Shown: positions 33,013 to 42,382, counted from the first letter of the stretch. The stretch: DNA of 64,000 bases from Desulfosporosinus lacus DSM 15449 (GCF_900129935.1 NZ_FQXJ01000023.1:1-64000), one strand, 5' to 3'. Numbers and translations are program-made. The notes: a model not told the origin generated them from the sequence alone.

Positions 33013-33834
33013 TCATTTAGCTTCCTCTGTTATTATGTCACGAATCCTTACCGCACTCTGATAAGCCTTCTCAAGAAAGTTCTGCGGTGAATCTTCACGT
33101 TCTTCCTTCGTTGCATAAGCTTCTAAGGTCAAACACCCACGATAACTGGTTGGAAAATGATTGGCTACTTTAGTCCAGTCAATAATACCTTGACCGGGGA
33201 GCCAATGACGGTCTTTTAGCCCGTCATTATCTGACAGATGAGTCGACACCAGTCGCCCTCCATATCTATCCAATAAATAAAAATCTAGTTTATCTGTTAA
33301 ATTATAATGAGAGCTGTCATAGCAAAAGCCTAAATATTCGGAATCAATTCTTTCTAGGATATAAGGAACATTATCACTCCTTAGAGTGTTCTCGATAGCA
33401 ATTTTTACTCCGAGCCCCTCGGCAACTTTCACTAGTTCTAACATGCTTTCTAAGCCAGATCTATTAGGAGCCGGATGATTTCCTTGTTCTGTCAAGTGCA
33501 TAACCATGGTTGGGATTTGATGGTCAGCGCAAGCATTAAGCCAGGTAAGATGACTCTCAATAATATTAGTTCTCACGGACTTCTGCTCTGACCATAACGC
33601 ACCCGATTCATTAAAAGGGACATGAATATTCTCTACTAATATTCCCATATCCCTAACTAACTGGGGCATACTCTCCTTCTTCATCGGCCATGGTTTATCT
33701 TCATCTTCCCACCAAATAGAAGTCGATGCAAATCCAGCTTCTTTGATCAAACGAATCCTTTCTTGAAAAGGGAGTACATAACCGAACCATGAAAAGATAC
33801 CTAGAGGATAATGATCTATCTCTTGATTCTTCAA
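33013..33834 (-). CDS. Sugar phosphate isomerase/epimerase-like TIM-barrel protein
   Basis: A 273-residue xylose-isomerase-like (AP endonuclease 2 superfamily) protein. Characteristic pieces are IKEAGFASTSIWW, HVPFNESG, VKIAIENTL with the metal-binding glutamate, GFCYDSSHYN with Asp/His ligands, STHLSDNDG, and GCLTLEAYA with the final glutamate. The start is a TTG behind GGTGGAGGAG. Members act on sugars, inosose or hydroxypyruvate; the substrate is not evident. It is 34 bases after the pseudouridine synthase gene and probably cotranscribed with it. Confidence 0.8.
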   Translation of the reverse strand: MKNQEIDHYPLGIFSWFGYVLPFQERIRLIKEAGFASTSIWWEDEDKPWPMKKESMPQLVRDMGILVENIHVPFNESGALWSEQKSVRTNIIESHLTWLNACADHQIPTMVMHLTEQGNHPAPNRSGLESMLELVKVAEGLGVKIAIENTLRSDNVPYILERIDSEYLGFCYDSSHYNLTDKLDFYLLDRYGGRLVSTHLSDNDGLKDRHWLPGQGIIDWTKVANHFPTSYRGCLTLEAYATKEEREDSPQNFLEKAYQSAVRIRDIITEEAK

Positions 33835-33868
33835 TATAACTCCTCCACCCCTGACTTTGTATATGCTA

Positions 33869-34780
33869 TCATTTAAATAAATTTAAAAACTCCTTTGGAA
33901 TATCCGTTTCATAACGAACTACTTCGCCCGTGATTGGATGTTTGAAGGCCAATACTCGAGCATGAAGTCCAATCCGACCAATAGGGTGCTTAGTCGCACC
34001 GTACTTCTTATCTCCGATCACACTGTGTCCAATATCTTTCATATGGACACGAATTTGGTTCTTCCGGCCTGTTTCTAATTTTACTTCCAACAAAGAATAA
34101 TGCTTATTTTTCTTAAGAACTCTATAGTGGGTTATCGCTTTCTGACCATCATTAGGGGTCCGGCTAGAGTACATAATAAACGCCTTACTCTCCGTCAGCC
34201 AAGAAGTAATCGTTCCTTCCTCTTTTGTTACCATCCCCTCTACAACAACGACATAGGTACGCTCTAAGACAGCTTCCTTCCATGCTTTTTGCAGTAGTTG
34301 TTGCACTTTTTCGCTTTTTGCAAACATCATCACGCCGGAGGTTTCTCGGTCAAGCCGATGCAATACAAACACCTTGTTTTTAGAGTCCCGTTTTTTCACA
34401 TGATCACTTAGAATACTGTAGGCAGTTTGCTCCTTTTCTGTAGCAGTCGCAATCGAGAGCAACCCCGCTTGTTTTTCAATAATCATGATATAAGGATCTT
34501 CAAATACAATAGTTAGACCTTGAGGTTGCTCTTCTATTAAGACCTTTTCCCAATTTACAACGACCTGTTGCCCTTCTGCAAGAGGATGATTAAATTGTGT
34601 GATAATCTCAGTGTCAACGGAAATCTGACGATGGGCTAATAGAGATTTAATATCTTTCCGACTTTTAGTAGGAAGTTTAACCATTAAAAACTTCATTAGT
34701 TCAGCTGGCTCAGTTACCTCCAGATAAGTATGATTATCCTTTTCCATTTTATGTTTAATTTTACCACTTGGTATTTGCAT
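33869..34780 (-). CDS. RluA-family 23S rRNA/tRNA pseudouridine synthase
   Basis: This 303-residue protein has an N-terminal S4-like RNA-binding part (LPTKSRKDIKSLLAHRQISV) and the RluA catalytic domain with HRLDRETSGVMMFAKS, where the aspartate is the nucleophile. The closing region (LETGRKNQIRVHMKDIGH, GDKKYG) is also typical. It isomerises specific uridines in rRNA or tRNA; which target cannot be told. AAAGGGG precedes the ATG. It is unrelated in function to the glycolate genes that follow on the same strand. Confidence 0.93.
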   Translation of the reverse strand: MQIPSGKIKHKMEKDNHTYLEVTEPAELMKFLMVKLPTKSRKDIKSLLAHRQISVDTEIITQFNHPLAEGQQVVVNWEKVLIEEQPQGLTIVFEDPYIMIIEKQAGLLSIATATEKEQTAYSILSDHVKKRDSKNKVFVLHRLDRETSGVMMFAKSEKVQQLLQKAWKEAVLERTYVVVVEGMVTKEEGTITSWLTESKAFIMYSSRTPNDGQKAITHYRVLKKNKHYSLLEVKLETGRKNQIRVHMKDIGHSVIGDKKYGATKHPIGRIGLHARVLAFKHPITGEVVRYETDIPKEFLNLFK

Positions 34781-34975
34781 ACTTGTTACCCCTTTACCTA
34801 TTATAATTCTTATATTCTAACCAACGATGCCAGGCTCAAACTATATAATAATAACCCCAATATTACCAGTTAACATTGGGGGGGTCAAACTTCTTTTGCC
34901 TTATAACGATCATAACAAATATGAGTTACACCGCCTAATTAATATACCCAACCTTTCAGAGGAACTTATAAAAAT

Positions 34976-35021
34976 GCACAAGAAAAAAGGGGCCATTTCA
35001 AAGGCCCCTTTTTTCTTGTGC
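34976..35021. terminator. Strong terminator after malic enzyme
   Basis: Nineteen perfectly paired bases, GCACAAGAAAAAAGGGGCC against its complement, with an eight-base loop and internal T-run. It ends the ligase/lyase/malic enzyme operon. Confidence 0.9.
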
Positions 35022-35025
35022 AATA

Positions 35026-36282
35026 CTATTTATATTGGTTAGCTAATCTCTTCTTGAGGTTTTCTGCTACCACGGCAGGATCAATAGGATTTCTAGCAAT
35101 TCCACTATCGATTGCAGCTTTAGCTGTAGCAGCAGCAACAGCAGGGGCTACTTCCGGATTCAAAGTGCTTGGCATAATAAAGCTAGCATTGAGTTCTTCT
35201 GCAGAGACACAATCAGCGATTGCTTTTGCAGCGGCAATCTTCATAGCGTCATTAATGTCAGTAGCTCTAACATCGATAGCGCCTCGGAACATGCCAGGGA
35301 AAGCTAGAACGTTATTAATTTGATTAATAACATCTGAGCGGCCAGTAGAAATGACTGCAGCACCAGCTTCTAATGCTTTTTCAATCGGCCAAATTTCGGG
35401 AATTGGGTTTGCCTGACAGAAGCAAATAGCGTCTTTAGCCATTGATTTAATCATCTCTTCGGTAAGAACGTTGGCTGCTGATACACCAATAAATACATCT
35501 GCACCTACGAGTGCTCCAGCAAGATCACCGCTAAATTTATCAGGGTTAGTTGCGGCGGCAATCTGTTCTTTCCAAGGGTTCATTCCAACTGTGCGGCCTT
35601 GATAAATGGCACCTTTGGTATCACACATAATTACATTTTTAAGTCCAACACTCATCAAAAGTTTAATAATTGCAATTCCTGCGGCTCCTGCACCATTTGC
35701 AACAACTTTAACGTCTTCAATATTCTTTCCGACAACTTTAAGCGCGTTATAGAGTCCTGCTAAGGTGACAACAGCAGTTCCATGTTGATCATCATGAAAT
35801 ATAGGTCCTTTAAAAATCCCTCGAGCTTTGAGGCCTTCCTCGATTTGGAAGCATTGGGGAGCTTTAATGTCTTCTAAGTTAACTCCGCCGAAGGTAGGAG
35901 CCGTTAGCTCAACAATCTCAATGATTTTATCTACATCGCTGGTATTTACAGCAAGCGGGAAAGCATCCACATCTCCGAAGGTTTTAAAGAGAAGAGCTTT
36001 TCCTTCCATAACAGGCATGGAAGCTGCAGGACCAAGATTTCCCAGTCCGAGAATAGCAGACCCGTCGGTAACAATGCTCACAAAGTTAGCATGGTTTGTA
36101 TAAATGTCAAGATTTTCAATATCTTTAGCTATCTCCAAGACTGGTTCAGCAACTCCAGGAGAATAAGCAAGTGTCAAATCATCCCTGTCTTGAGCTGGGC
36201 ATGTTACTCTTACTTCGAGTTTACCTGGTTTCACAGCATGAAAAGCCAGAGCCTCTTCACGAAGATTTTTAATACGTGACAT
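35026..36282 (-). CDS. NAD(P)-dependent malic enzyme
   Basis: The 418-residue protein is a short bacterial malic enzyme: LAYSPGVAEP at the start, the VTDGSAILGLGNLGP motif, FHDDQHGTAVV with metal-binding acids, and a Rossmann GAGAAGIAI. It converts malate to pyruvate and CO2 with NAD(P)H. Of two in-frame ATGs, the one at 36282 has AGGAAG at proper spacing. It is the last gene of an operon with a malyl-CoA lyase and malate-CoA ligase, so malate from glyoxylate plus acetyl-CoA is its probable substrate, regenerating pyruvate and then acetyl-CoA. Confidence 0.95.
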   Translation of the reverse strand: MSRIKNLREEALAFHAVKPGKLEVRVTCPAQDRDDLTLAYSPGVAEPVLEIAKDIENLDIYTNHANFVSIVTDGSAILGLGNLGPAASMPVMEGKALLFKTFGDVDAFPLAVNTSDVDKIIEIVELTAPTFGGVNLEDIKAPQCFQIEEGLKARGIFKGPIFHDDQHGTAVVTLAGLYNALKVVGKNIEDVKVVANGAGAAGIAIIKLLMSVGLKNVIMCDTKGAIYQGRTVGMNPWKEQIAAATNPDKFSGDLAGALVGADVFIGVSAANVLTEEMIKSMAKDAICFCQANPIPEIWPIEKALEAGAAVISTGRSDVINQINNVLAFPGMFRGAIDVRATDINDAMKIAAAKAIADCVSAEELNASFIMPSTLNPEVAPAVAAATAKAAIDSGIARNPIDPAVVAENLKKRLANQYK

Positions 36283-36340
36283 ATGCATCTTCCTTTCATA
36301 ATCTTTTTATTTAACGCAACAGCAGATACTCCTAAATAAA

Positions 36341-36376
36341 TTGTTTGGTCACCTCGTTGAAGAGGTAACCAAACAA
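36341..36376 (-). terminator. Hairpin between lyase and malic enzyme genes
   Basis: Stem TTGTTTGGTCACCTC / GAGGTAACCAAACAA with one mismatch, directly after the lyase stop. Only a short A/T tail follows, so partial termination setting the malic enzyme level is likely. Confidence 0.5.
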
Positions 36377-36389
36377 TAATTAAACTATC

Positions 36390-37274
36390 TTACTTAGCGT
36401 TTTTTGCATCGATTTCAGCTTGAGCAGCAATAATATCCAGAGCATTGAGGTACACAGGGGTATCTACCATTTTTCCGTTGAAAGAAACGGATGCTTTGCC
36501 TTTAGCAATACCTTCTTCTTCGAAGACTTTCACAACACCAGCAGCCCACTCAACATCAGCAGGATCAGGAGAGTACATACGATTAGAGGGTTCGATTTGT
36601 CCTGGGTGAATGATCATACGGCCTTCATAGCCCATTTGACGTCCTTCAGCAACGTTTCTTTCAAAGGCTTCAATATTCTTGAAGTCAACGAAAGGAGCAT
36701 CGATTGCCACAATTCTTGCCGCACGGCAAGCAACAGCCACATGAGCGCGGCCATATTGTTGTTCAACGCCTTCATTGGTTAGTTTAACACGCATATCACG
36801 GCAATAGTCAACTGCTCCGAAAATTGCATTCACATTCCGTTTGCTGGCTAAGCAGCACTCTGCAGCATTGATAATTCCTTTAGCTGTTTCAAGCAACATA
36901 GAGATCTTAACTGTCCCTACTTCTAAGCCGCGACGACGCTCGAGTTCCTCAAGTTTCCAATCAAGGCGCTGTACATCTGCGGCGCACCCTGTTTTAGCCA
37001 GAGTTACTCCACTGAGACCTTCATAAACAATAGCTTCCAGATCATCGTTAGTTAATTCTGTTTCCCAGTTATTAATACGAACATATACTTCTGCTCCACC
37101 AGTACCTGCATATTTGAGGTTTTCACGAACGATTTGACGAGCAGCTTCTTTTTCAGCCGGCGGAACGGAATCCTCTAGGTCAAGTGTAACAATGTCAGCT
37201 GGAAATTCAGGAGCCTTTGCAACCATTTTAGGATTGTTTCCAGGAATATACATAACAGATCTCATAATTGTCAT
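36390..37274 (-). CDS. CitE-like CoA-ester lyase, probable malyl-CoA lyase
   Basis: A 294-residue HpcH/HpaI-CitE family protein: MYIPGNNPKMV near the start, TLDLEDSVPPAEK with a metal-site aspartate, MLLETAKGIINA with a conserved glutamate, FGAVDYCRDM and GRMIIHPGQIEP. There are no citrate lyase alpha or gamma genes nearby. The adjacent SucCD-like ligase and malic enzyme point to formation of malyl-CoA from glyoxylate and acetyl-CoA. This matches the dissimilatory malyl-CoA pathway described biochemically for Syntrophobotulus glycolicus. The assignment of substrate is an inference from context. It begins behind AGGGGG, 77 bases after the ligase alpha gene. Confidence 0.85.
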   Translation of the reverse strand: MTIMRSVMYIPGNNPKMVAKAPEFPADIVTLDLEDSVPPAEKEAARQIVRENLKYAGTGGAEVYVRINNWETELTNDDLEAIVYEGLSGVTLAKTGCAADVQRLDWKLEELERRRGLEVGTVKISMLLETAKGIINAAECCLASKRNVNAIFGAVDYCRDMRVKLTNEGVEQQYGRAHVAVACRAARIVAIDAPFVDFKNIEAFERNVAEGRQMGYEGRMIIHPGQIEPSNRMYSPDPADVEWAAGVVKVFEEEGIAKGKASVSFNGKMVDTPVYLNALDIIAAQAEIDAKNAK

Positions 37275-37351
37275 TAGTATTACCCCCTATAATTTTATTT
37301 TTTTATTTCCAGGGTTAAAACCCTTGGGATACCAACACTATGCTTTAGACC

Positions 37352-38248
37352 TTAATCCTTAATCTTCTGTTTTAAGATGATTGGGATATCCGTTGGAGTT
37401 TCAGCAACAAATCCCCCAGCCTTCGTAATAGCTTCCATTTTACTTTTAGCTGATCCACGTCCACGCTCTACAATATTAGATGCATGGGAGAATCGCATAC
37501 CTGCCGGTGCCCATGCACCTGCTACATAAACTACGAAAGGCTTTGTGAATTCACCAGCTGCGATAACCTCAGCACACTCTTCTTCTTGAGTACCACCGAT
37601 TTCTGCATAGACTGCAACACCCTTTGTCTCTGGATCAGCCTCAAATAACGGCAGTAAATCCGCCATAGACGTTCCCAGGACTGGTTCTGTCCCGGTATGA
37701 ATTACGGTACTGACTCCAAATCCGCCTTCTCTCAGCAACCAAGGAATTGTTCCTGACTGGCCGCCACTTCGAGAGAAAACTCCAATATTCCCTTTTTGGA
37801 AGAATTTGTTGGCCCATTCTTTATTACCGCCAAGCCAACCTACCACAGCCTCACCTGGTGTTATAATTCCGATAGACCCTGGTCCTAGGAGCCTTGATCC
37901 TTTAGACTTGGCATACGCTATCATTTGCATGATATCGTGAATCGGAGTTCCCTCAACACATGGAATAATGTTCTTAACGCCAGCATCGACTGCTTCATAA
38001 ACAGCTGTTTTTAAGATTTTGCCTGGTACAAAGATAACACTGAAGTCAATTTCACCTTGCTCGCGGACAATCTCTTTTACGGTGTTAAAAACCGGTATGC
38101 CGTGGACCTGTTCTCCAGCTTTTCCCGGACTAGTTCCACCAATTACTTTGGTACCATATTCTTTCATGTACTTTGTCCGTACAGATCCCTCTCGACCTGT
38201 AATCCCTTGGACAATTACCTTAGTACTCTTATTGATCAAAATGCCCAT
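37352..38248 (-). CDS. SucD-like alpha subunit of an acyl-CoA ligase, probable malate-CoA ligase
   Basis: The 298-residue protein is a succinyl-CoA synthetase alpha-family subunit with a CoA-binding Rossmann domain (VIVQGITGREGSVRTKYM), GPGSIGIITPGE, SRSGGQSGTIPWLL, and the phospho-histidine loop, H255 in MRFSHASNIV. In malate-CoA ligases (MtkAB) this chemistry links malate, CoA and ATP; run backwards on malyl-CoA it would make ATP. Its partner subunit is encoded upstream, separated by a small Fe-S protein gene, an arrangement I do not know from succinyl-CoA synthetases. Confidence 0.85.
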   Translation of the reverse strand: MGILINKSTKVIVQGITGREGSVRTKYMKEYGTKVIGGTSPGKAGEQVHGIPVFNTVKEIVREQGEIDFSVIFVPGKILKTAVYEAVDAGVKNIIPCVEGTPIHDIMQMIAYAKSKGSRLLGPGSIGIITPGEAVVGWLGGNKEWANKFFQKGNIGVFSRSGGQSGTIPWLLREGGFGVSTVIHTGTEPVLGTSMADLLPLFEADPETKGVAVYAEIGGTQEEECAEVIAAGEFTKPFVVYVAGAWAPAGMRFSHASNIVERGRGSAKSKMEAITKAGGFVAETPTDIPIILKQKIKD

Positions 38249-38315
38249 CTTTATCCCTCATTTAACATTTTGCTTCGTTTTGTATACAATAACAACCTAC
38301 AATAGTCTATTGCAC

Positions 38316-38603
38316 CTATTGACGTTTCTTAAGGTACTCATCCAAACCCTTAACAGGAACCTCAATGGTTATGGCATTGTTACCTTTGGTCTTACAAGCG
38401 AGTTCACATGCTAAACACTCAGTTCCAAGACGCAGAACTTCTTCTGCATCGCGATGTGCAACCGAAGCTCTACCTTGGTCATCAATCCCAAGCAAACCTC
38501 TCGCGTACTTTTTGCACGCCTCGGCACATGCCTTAGTCTCGCATGTATCACACTTGCTGGTATCGATTCTAACTGTCAGGCTTTTTTCTGCGAATTCCAG
38601 CAC
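38316..38603 (-). CDS. Small ferredoxin-like Fe-S protein encoded between ligase subunits
   Basis: A 95-residue protein with C18/C21/C26/C30 and C63/C66/C70. The first group (C-x2-C-x4-C-x3-C) and the incomplete second group (C-x2-C-x3-C) resemble a two-cluster ferredoxin that lacks one ligand, so one [4Fe-4S] and one [3Fe-4S] or single cluster are possible. It starts at a GTG behind AGGGG, nine bases after the beta subunit stop, so its translation is coupled to the ligase. Acyl-CoA ligases need no electron carrier; the gene may be a third subunit with a regulatory or structural cluster, or a carrier for the linked oxidation. I know no named family for it. Confidence 0.75.
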   Translation of the reverse strand: MLEFAEKSLTVRIDTSKCDTCETKACAEACKKYARGLLGIDDQGRASVAHRDAEEVLRLGTECLACELACKTKGNNAITIEVPVKGLDEYLKKRQ

Positions 38604-38612
38604 AGGTTTCCC

Positions 38613-39890
38613 CTACTTTCCTTGAGATTCTTTTTCAGCTCTATATTCTTTGCTAAGAGCTAAGAGTCTTTGTCCAATGAATTTGGTATCTGTTACGTAT
38701 TCTTTGCCATAGATTTCGATTCTCTTTCCCGGGCCATCAGGAGTCATCAGGTCGGCAAGACCCTCTCTAAGGATTTCCAGAGATTCATCTTCCCTGTTGC
38801 CACAGAGTAACAACACACAAGGCAATCCGGGTTTCTGCGTCGGGAGAACTTCCCTGAGTACCTTGACGATAGCGTGGGAATGATGCCACTGCTCTTGGTT
38901 TGCCATCATAAACCCGCCAAGCAGATAACCGTCGATATTTGGCTGAGAAAGGACACATTTTGCGACTCGATAAATTTTTGAGCCGACTGGGTTACCACTG
39001 GTGTCAGCATAATTTGCCGGCTTCAGGCCTACTTGGTTCAAGGCATCTAAGCCCATCATTGCTGAACCGCCACCAATGGGATGGTAGCCGATATAACCAG
39101 GGCTCACTTCGTCATAGCCCATATTCATAAGGAAGCCTGTACCACGAGCATCAGTTTCTTCAATACTCCAGCCAATCAGGTCTAACTCAGTAGGCGCACC
39201 AGGCAAATCCCGCGCGATTGAAATCCCAAATTCCGGATGACGTCCCACGGAACTGTTGTCAATTTCCATTTTGCAATCTGCACAGACTAAGTTACCGCTA
39301 CCCGTCATAATAAAGGGATTAATCTCCAGTGTTTGGCAATCTAATTTCTTATAAGCTTGGGAAAGCTTAGATAAAAAACTAGCAAACTTACTTATATCCT
39401 GAGCCGGAATTCCAGCTCGAGCACATACATCTACTGCGTCATATACCTGCAACCCGTTGATTGGATCAATGTTGACTTTAAATAGGAGTTCTTCAGGAAC
39501 GCTTTCAATGTCCATTCCACCCTCAGTACTGAACATGAGCATGGGGGAACGAGCTTCTCTTGCGCCATTAACAACGAACGAACAATAGTACTCTTTTTTA
39601 ATATCCAATTTTTCCTCAACAAGAACCTGGTAGATAGGTACTCCCATGACGTTTTTAGCAAAAATTTCGGCAGCAGCTGCAGCCGCCTCATCAGGAGTAT
39701 TAACTAATTTTACAATTCCTGCTTTACCGCGTCCCCCGGCCTGTACCTGTCCTTTTACTGCAACAGCTTTGCCTATCTCTTCGGCAATCTTTTTGGCTTC
39801 TTCCGGAGTCGAGGCTACACGTCCTTGTGGTACCGGCAGTCCTGATTTTCTAAGCCATTCTTTTCCCTGGAATTCTAGAAATTTTGCCAT
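38613..39890 (-). CDS. SucC-like ATP-grasp beta subunit, probable malate-CoA ligase
   Basis: This 425-residue protein has an N-terminal ATP-grasp domain (AVKGQVQAGGRGKAGIV, YQVLVEEKL, ALEINPF-like TLEINPFIM with metal-binding residues) and a C-terminal CoA-ligase flavodoxin-like domain (AKCVLSQPNIDGYLLGG, LLCGNRED). It is the first gene of the ligase operon, about 270 bases from its promoter, and would bind ATP or ADP and the carboxylate. Context points to malate rather than succinate, since no other Krebs-cycle genes are adjacent and a malyl-CoA lyase is in the same operon. Confidence 0.87.
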   Translation of the reverse strand: MAKFLEFQGKEWLRKSGLPVPQGRVASTPEEAKKIAEEIGKAVAVKGQVQAGGRGKAGIVKLVNTPDEAAAAAAEIFAKNVMGVPIYQVLVEEKLDIKKEYYCSFVVNGAREARSPMLMFSTEGGMDIESVPEELLFKVNIDPINGLQVYDAVDVCARAGIPAQDISKFASFLSKLSQAYKKLDCQTLEINPFIMTGSGNLVCADCKMEIDNSSVGRHPEFGISIARDLPGAPTELDLIGWSIEETDARGTGFLMNMGYDEVSPGYIGYHPIGGGSAMMGLDALNQVGLKPANYADTSGNPVGSKIYRVAKCVLSQPNIDGYLLGGFMMANQEQWHHSHAIVKVLREVLPTQKPGLPCVLLLCGNREDESLEILREGLADLMTPDGPGKRIEIYGKEYVTDTKFIGQRLLALSKEYRAEKESQGK

Positions 39891-40139
39891 ACGTTATCAC
39901 TTCCATAATGAAATTTTCTGCAACTATTAAGGTCGCTTTAAGAGATTAGTTTTTCTAACTAGACACATACCTCTTGACAATTTTTAATACCCACTCATTG
40001 AAAAGAAAATGTCCCTCCTTCCCACTTAGTATTCACACAAGATTCGAGGGGCGTATAAGACATTGCTTCCCAAGCACATCGTAGTAAGTAATAGTTATTT
40101 GACAAGGGGAAAAGGATTAAAGGTTATCGTTTCATTCTT

Positions 40140-40198
40140 TAAAACCTAGTTTCATTTTCCCTTAGCACCATTATCCATCTTATTTGCTCATTAGTCAA
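40140..40198 (-). promoter_or_regulatory. Promoter and IclR-type operator of the ligase-lyase-malic enzyme operon
   Basis: On the minus strand TTGACT (40193-40198) and GATAAT (40170-40175) are 17 bases apart. Fifteen bases downstream of the -10 lies an inverted repeat whose plus-strand reading is TAAAACCTAGTTTCA (40140-40154). The same repeat type and placement occur before the glycolate dehydrogenase operon and iclR. The leader to 39890 is about 270 bases, without a gene. Confidence 0.75.
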
Positions 40199-40289
40199 CA
40201 GAATTATTTGCTTATTTTTCAAAGAATATGTCATTAAAATAATAACTTTTTTGTTCATAGCTTAAATCCAAATTCTTTTGCCTCGTTTA

Positions 40290-40637
40290 TTATAACTTCA
40301 CTGTCTCTACCGGAACTGGTCCAGCAATCCCAATAAATATAAAACGGTCTTTACCCGTATTTCTCATTCCATGAGTCTGTCCAGCTTTTGCAAGAATCGC
40401 CATGCCTTTTTTAATTTTTACTTCTTGCCCTTCTCCCGCAAAATAGAGACCCGATTCACCTTCCAGACAAATCCACACATCATCAGCATTAGGATGTTGA
40501 TGGAGAAATACTTCTTGACCTGGTTCTAAACACCACATAGCACCTAAAGTTTTATCGGACTGATAAACCATAACTTTTTGGGGATCCTTTGCATCAAATT
40601 TAGCCAAATCTTCAAGCATAAAAACTCGGTTTTCCAC
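40290..40637 (-). CDS. Single-domain cupin protein
   Basis: A 115-residue small beta-barrel protein with the cupin metal motif: GQEVFLHQHPNADDVW (His, His, Glu-like positions) and a second His in GQTHGMRN. The start is a GTG at 40637, seven bases after GGAGG; an in-frame ATG 18 bases upstream lacks a site. Such proteins bind small organic acids or metals and often act as sensors or isomerases. It stands alone between the glycolate dehydrogenase and ligase operons, suggesting a role in glycolate or glyoxylate handling; no reaction can be assigned. The 350 bases upstream show only the terminator of the preceding operon. Confidence 0.8.
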   Translation of the reverse strand: MENRVFMLEDLAKFDAKDPQKVMVYQSDKTLGAMWCLEPGQEVFLHQHPNADDVWICLEGESGLYFAGEGQEVKIKKGMAILAKAGQTHGMRNTGKDRFIFIGIAGPVPVETVKL

Positions 40638-40924
40638 ATTTTTGCCTCCATCCATTTTTAATCATCCGCCACAGCTTAATTTCTGATATCCAGAATATTT
40701 AGACATCAGCAGTGTGATATTACTTCGGTTTACAAGCCTTAACCCCTTTTATCTTCATGCACTTATGCAGTAATAATAGCTTAGCCATTATTGCTCAGAT
40801 TCTGGTGTCTATGTTGAATACCATGATAAAAAGGACTCATAAAACCCAAAATTTAGTATATCCCTTTTTCACCATTAAATTCGCTTGATATGTATATGTA
40901 AGCACTGTTTTTTTAAAGCTTCAA

Positions 40925-40959
40925 AGAAAACTGCTCTAGTGTATAAACACTAGAGCAGT
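40925..40959 (-). terminator. Terminator of the glycolate dehydrogenase operon
   Basis: Stem ACTGCTCTAGTG / CACTAGAGCAGT with a six-base loop, followed on the minus strand by TTTTCTTT. Confidence 0.85.
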
Positions 40960-40987
40960 GTCCACACGCCACTAGGAAGTGAGAAAT

Positions 40988-42364
40988 TTATAGGTCGATG
41001 ATCTTCCCTGGGTTAAAGCGATTGCTCGGATCGAAGCTTCTCTTAATCTTTCTAAAAGCTTCCATAGCAGCGGGTGTAAACTCCTTATCAAGATACTTCT
41101 TCTTGACAAGCCCGATTCCGTGCTCACCACTTATTGTACCCTCAAGATCAAGAGCCATCATACAGAGCGCCTGTTCAGCAGCATGAACGGTTTCAGTTTC
41201 CTCTTTATTCCGTTGATCGAAAAGAATCAGCGGATGAAGATTTCCGTCACCGGCATGAGCCACAACTCCGATTGTCACACCAAAATCTTTGGCAACTTTA
41301 AGGACTCCCCCAATCGCTTTTGGGAAATTACTCCTCGGAACCGTAATATCATTAACACCATAGGATGGTCTAACTCGAGCAACAGATCCGAAAGCACTGC
41401 GCCTTGAAGTCCAAATTTGATCCACTTCAACTGCCGTTTGAGCAACTTTAAATTCTTTAGCAATTTTTGAGGCGATTTCACCAATCGTCTTGACTTGTCC
41501 GTCCATATCTTCCGGATATCCGTCAACCTCAATAATTAGAACCGCTCCAGCGTCACGAGGAAGCCCGGCATGGGTAAAATCTTCAGTCGTATTGATAAGC
41601 AAATTATCCATCAATTCCAGGGTTGTCGGAATAATACCGGCAGCAACGATATCAGCAACAGTTTGAGAAGCATCTTCAACTTTGTCATAAAGAGCAAGCA
41701 TTGTTTTCTTGGCTCTAGGTATCGGTAGGATACGGACGAAAACTTTGGTGACCAACCCTAGGATTCCTTCCGAGCCAACAATGATTCGAGTCAAATCATA
41801 ACCCGGCTCACTTTGGAAATTACGCCCCCCCGTTTGGATGACTTTGCCATTCGGGAGAACGACTTCCAGACCCAGCATATAATCGCGGGTAACCCCATAT
41901 TTAAAACATTTCGGTCCACCTGAGCATTCACCTAGATTTCCTCCTATTGTTGAGGCCTTAAAGGAGGACGGATCGGGAGGAAAATAGAAATTTTTCTTTG
42001 CGAGTTCAACTTGAAGGTCAAAATTGATCACTCCAGGCTCAACAACTGCTACAAAGTTTTCAGTGTCTATTTCATGAATTTTAGTCATTTTAGTAAAGCT
42101 AATCACCACAGATTTTTCAGAAGGAATGGTTCCACCACTCTCATTCGTACCAGCGCCTCGGGGAACAAGTTTAATATCTTGCTCGTTCATCAATTTGACG
42201 ATTTCAACGACTTGTTCCGTTGTTGTCGGAGAAACCACTCCTAACGCTTCACCAGATAATAACGTGCCGTCATAACCATAGGTCAACAGACCAACTTTGT
42301 CTGTAACCACGTTTTTCTCCCCAACAATTTCCTTCAGCCGCTTAACAACCGCTTGGCTTAACAT
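40988..42364 (-). CDS. glcD: FAD-linked glycolate (2-hydroxyacid) dehydrogenase, GlcD-like
   Basis: A 458-residue VAO/PCMH-family flavoprotein: VVSPTTTEQVVEIV, PRGAGTNESGG, TIGGNLGECSGGPKCFKYG for FAD pyrophosphate binding, IVGSEGILGLVTK, and the C-terminal GDGNLHP and GTISGEHGIGLVKK motifs found in GlcD and D-lactate dehydrogenases. It would oxidise glycolate to glyoxylate. D-lactate is a possible substrate by sequence alone; the downstream malyl-CoA genes and shared operators favour glycolate. It is the last gene of a three-gene operon and lies 18 bases after the second flavoprotein. Confidence 0.9.
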   Translation of the reverse strand: MLSQAVVKRLKEIVGEKNVVTDKVGLLTYGYDGTLLSGEALGVVSPTTTEQVVEIVKLMNEQDIKLVPRGAGTNESGGTIPSEKSVVISFTKMTKIHEIDTENFVAVVEPGVINFDLQVELAKKNFYFPPDPSSFKASTIGGNLGECSGGPKCFKYGVTRDYMLGLEVVLPNGKVIQTGGRNFQSEPGYDLTRIIVGSEGILGLVTKVFVRILPIPRAKKTMLALYDKVEDASQTVADIVAAGIIPTTLELMDNLLINTTEDFTHAGLPRDAGAVLIIEVDGYPEDMDGQVKTIGEIASKIAKEFKVAQTAVEVDQIWTSRRSAFGSVARVRPSYGVNDITVPRSNFPKAIGGVLKVAKDFGVTIGVVAHAGDGNLHPLILFDQRNKEETETVHAAEQALCMMALDLEGTISGEHGIGLVKKKYLDKEFTPAAMEAFRKIKRSFDPSNRFNPGKIIDL

Positions 42365-42382
42365 ATTCAGACCTCCTTCTTC

